Source of the DNA: Pararoseburia sp963661325
GTDB lineage: Bacteria > Bacillota > Clostridia > Lachnospirales > Lachnospiraceae
Direction: 5' to 3'
Assembly: GCA_963661325.1 (NCBI GenBank)
Contig: CAVLBP010000048.1
Coordinates: forward strand, 1-17,548
DNA: 17,548 nt
Part shown: piece by piece, positions 15,304 to 17,548 of the stretch
Layout: each line of letters begins with the position of its first letter
Position numbering within the stretch: position 1 is the stretch's first letter
Program-made: the position numbers and the translations under genes
The notes under the pieces: generated by a model
What the model saw: the letters and a program-made list of their open reading frames with translations, nothing else
Told to the model about the DNA's origin: nothing
Databases searched by the model: none

Positions 15304-15741
15304 ATGGAAAAGAATAATGAAGTATTTAATGAGACAGTCAATACACTCTTTCAGGGGATGGATGGTTTTATTTCCACAAAGACCGTTGTCGGTGATGCCA
15401 TCCATATCGGCGATACCATCATCGTACCGCTTGTCAATGTAACCTTTGGCGTGGCTGCGGGGGCATTTCGTGCAGAAAAGAAAAATAACTCCGGCGGTGG
15501 TATGGGCGGAAAACTCACACCGAGTGCCGTGCTGGTGATCCATAATGGCATTACCCGCATGATCAGTGTGGAGCGCAATTCCGGTATCGAAAAGATCTTA
15601 GATATGGTGCCTGACTTTGTAGACAAGTTCGTGAGCAAGAAGGAAGGGAGCGAGCAGGATCCGGAAGCAAGAAAGGCTGCCCATGAGGAGATGGAGGATA
15701 TTTTAAGTGATGCCGTCAATAATGCTACGGTAGAGGAGTAG
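15304..15741 (+). CDS. ytfJ: GerW-family sporulation protein (YtfJ)
   Basis: This 145-residue protein starts MEKNNEVFNETVNTLFQGMD and shows the family core VVGDAIHIGDTIIVPLVNVTFG, a glycine-rich loop NSGGGMGGKLTPSAVLVI, and the helix KILDMVPDFVDKF. Family length and order agree. YtfJ/GerW in B. subtilis is a spore protein needed for normal germination; the exact biochemical role is unknown. The AAGGAG at about 15291-15296 is a good ribosome binding site. Its presence suggests the organism is, or descends from, a spore former. It ends the block of conserved core genes; just after it the AT-rich accessory region begins. No hairpin terminator is seen between it and the mntA promoter. Confidence 0.9.
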   Translation: MEKNNEVFNETVNTLFQGMDGFISTKTVVGDAIHIGDTIIVPLVNVTFGVAAGAFRAEKKNNSGGGMGGKLTPSAVLVIHNGITRMISVERNSGIEKILDMVPDFVDKFVSKKEGSEQDPEARKAAHEEMEDILSDAVNNATVEE

Positions 15742-15744
15742 GTT

Positions 15745-15773
15745 TAGACAGAGTTGCGAAAGCATAGTATAAT
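15745..15773 (+). promoter_or_regulatory. SigA-type promoter for the MNT/HEPN module
   Basis: TAGACA (15745-15750) and TATAAT (15768-15773) are 17 bases apart, and AAAGGAGGG (15779-15787) lies 7 bases before the ATG at 15795. The leader is about 15 bases. It would give the module strong independent expression. No obvious operator palindrome was seen. Confidence 0.75.
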
Positions 15774-15794
15774 ATAGTAAAGGAGGGACGGATC

Positions 15795-16076
15795 ATGTCA
15801 GTAGATATTATTAAAAATGTCCTACAAGGTATTGTTAGTAAATATCCTATTACCAGAGTGACTTTATTTGGCTCCAGAGCAAGTCAGACAAACAGACCGG
15901 ATAGTGATGTGGATCTTATTATTGAGTTTAATACACCTGTCACACTCATGATGCTTGCACAGATAAAGTATGATCTGGAAGATGCTTTGGGACTGAACGT
16001 TGATGTGATCCATGGACCGGTTCAGGAAACAGATCTGATCGATGTAGGACAGGTGGTGGAATTATATGCAGCGTAG
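15795..16076 (+). CDS. mntA: Minimal nucleotidyltransferase, MntA-type antitoxin
   Basis: This 93-residue protein carries the minimal nucleotidyltransferase signature GS-x10-DxD: G26-S27 in LFGSRAS and D38-V-D40 in DSDVDLII, with a further hydrophobic/Asp strand LNVDVIHGP supplying a possible third acidic residue. In the type VII HepT/MntA systems the MNT protein modifies its HEPN partner by adding AMP to the tyrosine of the RX4HXY motif, neutralising it. The intact catalytic residues suggest activity. It overlaps the HEPN gene by 11 bases, so the pair is co-translated, with the antitoxin first. Base composition is lower in G+C than the core genes to its left, consistent with acquisition. An unrelated nucleotidyltransferase role is unlikely given the partner. 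Confidence 0.88.
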   Translation: MSVDIIKNVLQGIVSKYPITRVTLFGSRASQTNRPDSDVDLIIEFNTPVTLMMLAQIKYDLEDALGLNVDVIHGPVQETDLIDVGQVVELYAA

Positions 16077-16407
16077 AGATAGGATTGTCTTACAGAAAAT
16101 CATATCGGAAATTGATGTTGGGTTAGAATTGTTAGGAGATAGTTCGGTAGAGGCATTTAAAAATAATGAGATGCAAAAACGTGCTGTTGCCATGACTGTG
16201 ATCAATGTTGGGGAACTGATAAAATCTGTAACGGAAGAAATGCGAAAAACACATAGGGAAGTACCATGGAAGGCTGCTGCTGGGATGAGAGATATTACAG
16301 CCCATAAGTATCAGACTTTGCGAATGGAGGATGTATATAATACAGTTTTGCAGGACTTTCCAAGTTTAAGGCAACAATTACAGGACATCTTAAAAAGTGA
16401 ATCATAG
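16066..16407 (+). CDS. hepT: HEPN-domain ribonuclease toxin (HepT-like, DUF86)
   Basis: This 113-residue helical protein begins MQRRDRIVLQKIISEID. The family helix KRAVAMTVINVGELIKSV follows, and then the active-site motif RX4HXY: R75, H80 and Y82 in MRDITAHKY. HEPN proteins with this motif are metal-independent RNases; Y82 is the expected AMPylation target of the MNT partner. Length fits DUF86/HepT. GGTGGTGG within the upstream gene's end serves as the ribosome binding site. The first large palindrome starts 17 bases after the stop codon and is well placed to terminate the transcript. As intact motifs are present in both genes, the module looks functional. Confidence 0.88.
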   Translation: MQRRDRIVLQKIISEIDVGLELLGDSSVEAFKNNEMQKRAVAMTVINVGELIKSVTEEMRKTHREVPWKAAAGMRDITAHKYQTLRMEDVYNTVLQDFPSLRQQLQDILKSES

Positions 16408-16423
16408 AAGATAGATTTCGATG

Positions 16424-16468
16424 AAAATATGCTTTGGTTGGATTATAAGATCCGCCAAAGCATATTTT
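16424..16468. repeat. Palindromic repeat, copy A (inverted relative to copy B)
   Basis: This 45-base imperfect palindrome has 14-bp outer arms, AAAATATGCTTTGG (16424-16437) and its complement (16455-16468). A short inner stem (TGGA with TCCG) and an 8-base loop TTATAAGA lie between them. Its reverse complement aligns with copy B (16756-16800) without gaps at 39 of 45 positions by my hand count; the mismatches are mostly in the loop side. Confidence 0.9.
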
Positions 16469-16469
16469 T
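16424..16469 (+). terminator. Likely terminator of the MNT/HEPN transcript (palindrome copy A)
   Basis: The 14-bp stem ends in TTTTT (16465-16469) and is preceded by an A run, so it can act in both directions. The stem bottom is A/T-rich, so strength depends on the central GCTTTGG pairs. Confidence 0.6.
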
Positions 16470-16538
16470 GAAAAACGTTGTCCTAACAGCGGCAGACGCT
16501 GCAAAGTGCAAGTTGAATTATAATGAGATTGAAGCGAA

Positions 16539-16546
16539 GGGAGAGG
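16539..16546 (+). promoter_or_regulatory. Ribosome binding site for the solo Rpn-tail ORF
   Basis: GGGAGAGG lies 5 bases before ATG 16552, making an internal start there more credible than the ATG at 16429, which sits within palindrome copy A. Confidence 0.6.
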
Positions 16547-16551
16547 TAGAT

Positions 16552-16725
16552 ATGTGTACGGTATTTGAAGAAACATGGCAGGAAGGCGTGGAAGAAGGAA
16601 TGACCCGTGGAGAAAATACTTTGTTACATAAAATGTATCAAAATGGCATGTCTATCCAAGAAATTTCCAAGGCAACAGATATGCCGGAAGAACGCATACG
16701 AGAGGCAATAGAAAATACAAAATAA
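16552..16725 (+). CDS. Solo C-terminal tail of an Rpn/PD-(D/E)XK transposase-type protein (remnant or small RpnS-like protein)
   Basis: This is a 57-codon ORF. It starts MCTVFEETWQEGVEEGMTRG, the Glu/Gly repeat segment that in Rpn-family proteins follows the nuclease domain. It ends with a helix–turn–helix-like tail (LLHKMYQNGMSIQEISKATD, then MPEERIREAIENTK) that is also typical of the extreme C-terminus of those proteins. The nuclease domain itself is missing. The frame is open upstream to 16429, and KGEVD just before the ATG still looks like Rpn sequence, so it probably arose by deletion of a complete gene. A good ribosome binding site makes translation possible. It may be a pseudogene fragment, or a working small protein like the C-terminal antitoxins encoded within rpn genes. 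A full-type Rpn gene starts 252 bases downstream. Confidence 0.55.
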   Translation: MCTVFEETWQEGVEEGMTRGENTLLHKMYQNGMSIQEISKATDMPEERIREAIENTK

Positions 16726-16752
16726 AAATGTCACTTTTGATGCGAAAAGAAC

Positions 16753-16782
16753 TTGCCAATATGCTTTGGTGTATGTTATAAT
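16753..16782 (+). promoter_or_regulatory. Candidate promoter overlapping palindrome copy B
   Basis: TTGCCA (16753-16758) and TATAAT (16777-16782) are 18 bases apart. The -10 lies in the loop and right half of the palindrome; the -35 is mostly in unique flanking DNA. It would give the Rpn gene a leader of about 190 bases. Copy A carries the same TATAAT on the opposite strand but without a good -35. Confidence 0.45.
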
Positions 16783-16800
16783 CCAACCAAAGCATATTTG
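16756..16800. repeat. Palindromic repeat, copy B (inverted relative to copy A)
   Basis: The 13-bp arms are AATATGCTTTGGT (16758-16770) and its complement (16786-16798), with a 15-base loop that contains TATAAT. A 24-base block (16776-16799) is identical to the reverse complement of 16425-16448 in copy A. The arms and orientation show the two copies have a common origin. Confidence 0.9.
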
Positions 16801-16902
16801 TTTCTTGTGAAATCTTCTAAAGTTGAGAACATTCATCTCTATTCAAGAGTTGGTAAAACCATTCGAAAATCTATGCTTTTAATTCCATTTGCGTAAATAA
16901 AA

Positions 16903-16953
16903 GCAGGATTTTTGAAAATGATGTTGTAGATATTGTTATATAAAAACTCCTGC
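16903..16953. repeat. Imperfect inverted repeat in the Rpn leader
   Basis: GCAGGATTTTT (16903-16913) pairs with AAAAACTCCTGC (16942-16953) with one bulged base and a 28-base loop. It lies just before the ribosome binding site, so it could influence expression of the gene. Within it, TTGAAA (16912-16917) and TTATAT (16936-16941), 18 bases apart, form a second weak promoter candidate. Confidence 0.5.
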
Positions 16954-16977
16954 GAAAGAATCAAAGGAGGATGTGTT

Positions 16978-17548
16978 ATGACAAATGCAATACCGGAAAG
17001 AGTTACCAACCTTTCCAGAGTCCTTTTTCAAACAGAAAAAGTTGCGCAGTATGACAAGGCTGCAAAAAAGATTCTGGCAAATAAAATTGTGCTAGCACAC
17101 ATTTTAAAGGGATGCGTACAAGAATACGAGAATTGTGATATTCAGGAAATTATTGAGAATTATATTGATGGAGAACCGGAAGTTGGAATGGTTGGCGTCA
17201 ATAAGGATGAAACAAATATCTGCAAACCGCTGGATAGCCAGTTGGAAAGTGTTTCTGTTGAGGATGGTTCTCAAACTGAGGGGACGGTATATTATGACAT
17301 TCGATTTAAAGCACTTGTACCTCACATCGACTTACATAAGGACATTCATTTGATCATCAACGTTGAATCTCAGGATACATACAACCCCGGATATCCCTTA
17401 GAGAAGCGTGGTATTTACTATGGGAGCAGGATGATCTCATCCCAATATGGTTCCGTTTTTGAACATGCCGAATATGATAAGATTCAAAAGGTATACTCTA
17501 TTTGGATTTGCACGGATGCACCTGTGAATGTGCGAAACACGATTACGC
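16978..17548 (+). CDS. Rpn family PD-(D/E)XK nuclease / putative transposase (3' end outside window)
   Basis: The frame is open from ATG 16978 to the window edge (190 codons), preceded by a strong AAAGGAGG (16963-16970) with 7 bases of spacing. The protein starts MTNAIPERVTNLSRVLFQTE. The PD-(D/E)XK catalytic strand pattern is D107 in VYYDIRFKALVP, then IHLIINVESQ with E130 and Q132, the ExQ variant usual for this family. NPGYPLEKRGIYYGSRMISS and KIQKVYSIWICT follow, both characteristic. Rpn proteins are DNA endonucleases linked to recombination, and in E. coli also to phage defence and toxicity. All core residues visible are intact. The C-terminal Glu/Gly tail, expected to resemble the solo ORF at 16552-16725, lies beyond the window. 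AT-rich composition agrees with accessory DNA. Confidence 0.85.
   Translation, partial: MTNAIPERVTNLSRVLFQTEKVAQYDKAAKKILANKIVLAHILKGCVQEYENCDIQEIIENYIDGEPEVGMVGVNKDETNICKPLDSQLESVSVEDGSQTEGTVYYDIRFKALVPHIDLHKDIHLIINVESQDTYNPGYPLEKRGIYYGSRMISSQYGSVFEHAEYDKIQKVYSIWICTDAPVNVRNTIT

Larger units (their letters stand above)
16424..16800. mobile_element. Candidate mini-element bounded by inverted palindromes
   Basis: Two copies of the same 45-base palindrome in opposite orientation bound 377 bases that contain an Rpn-tail ORF and nothing else recognisable. This resembles a non-autonomous element with terminal inverted repeats, or a remnant of a larger one. No clear target-site duplication was found at the outer edges. 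No transposase is encoded inside, so the call is tentative. Confidence 0.35.
16726..16977. other. 252-base AT-rich non-coding stretch between the two Rpn-type ORFs
   Basis: It contains palindrome copy B (16756-16800), a candidate promoter overlapping it, an imperfect 11-bp inverted repeat (16903-16953) and the Rpn ribosome binding site. No convincing ORF or structured RNA family was recognised in the remainder. Confidence 0.7.

Noticed and set aside
16429..16551. ATG at 16429 as start of the Rpn-tail ORF
   Set aside because: This ATG is part of palindrome copy A, which recurs without coding role in copy B; there is no ribosome binding site before it, and the first 15 or so residues are just translated palindrome.
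16424..16800. CRISPR-like repeats
   Set aside because: Only two copies are present, they are inverted rather than direct, and the spacing of 287 bases contains coding-like sequence.
17104..17325. Minus-strand ORF of 73 codons
   Set aside because: It lies entirely within the Rpn gene on the opposite strand and shows no family features.

Overview
The window looks like chromosome from a gut-type Clostridia, most probably a member of the Lachnospiraceae. The reasons are an Rnf complex gene, the gene order proB–DUF896–5-FCL–proA–miaB–(NusG_II)–(Gx transporter)–ruvA–ruvB–zapA, a spore-associated YtfI/YtfJ pair, strong AAGGAGG-type ribosome binding sites, and promoters with near-consensus TATAAT boxes. 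All family names come from reading the protein sequences; no database search was run.

Layout. (1) 1-195 is the 3' end of rnfB, convergent with an apbE-like FMN transferase gene (273-1310, minus strand); the two share a bidirectional terminator. (2) A clear promoter at 1357-1385 opens a tightly packed rightward operon: proB, a DUF896 gene, 5-formyl-THF cyclo-ligase, proA, miaB, a membrane-anchored NusG domain II protein, a Gx/HepS-type membrane protein, ruvA and ruvB (1424-8253). It combines proline synthesis, folate salvage, tRNA modification, a possible flavin/quinone membrane pair and Holliday-junction processing. (3) zapA has its own promoter and ends in a compact GNRA-loop terminator. It is followed by a U32 peptidase-family gene, a RodA/FtsW glycosyltransferase and its class B penicillin-binding protein (8799-13922), which form a cell-wall and division block. 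(4) A 10-N assembly gap (13969-13978) is followed by a small unknown gene, a DUF2953 (YtfI-like) gene and a GerW/YtfJ gene (13981-15741).

(5) From about 15742 the character changes to AT-rich accessory DNA. It holds a two-gene MNT/HEPN (MntA/HepT, type VII) toxin–antitoxin module with its own promoter. Next is a pair of 45-bp palindromic repeats in inverted orientation (16424-16468 and 16756-16800) flanking a 57-codon ORF that resembles only the C-terminal tail of Rpn/PD-(D/E)XK transposase-nucleases. Last is the first 190 codons of a real Rpn-family gene, cut by the window edge.

The most interesting part is this right end. A solo Rpn tail with its own ribosome binding site lies between inverted palindromes, next to a full-type Rpn gene and a HEPN/MNT module. 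It could be a degenerate mobile element, or a small defence/toxin–antitoxin cluster in which the solo tail acts like the intragenic RpnS antitoxins. The sequence alone does not decide between these.
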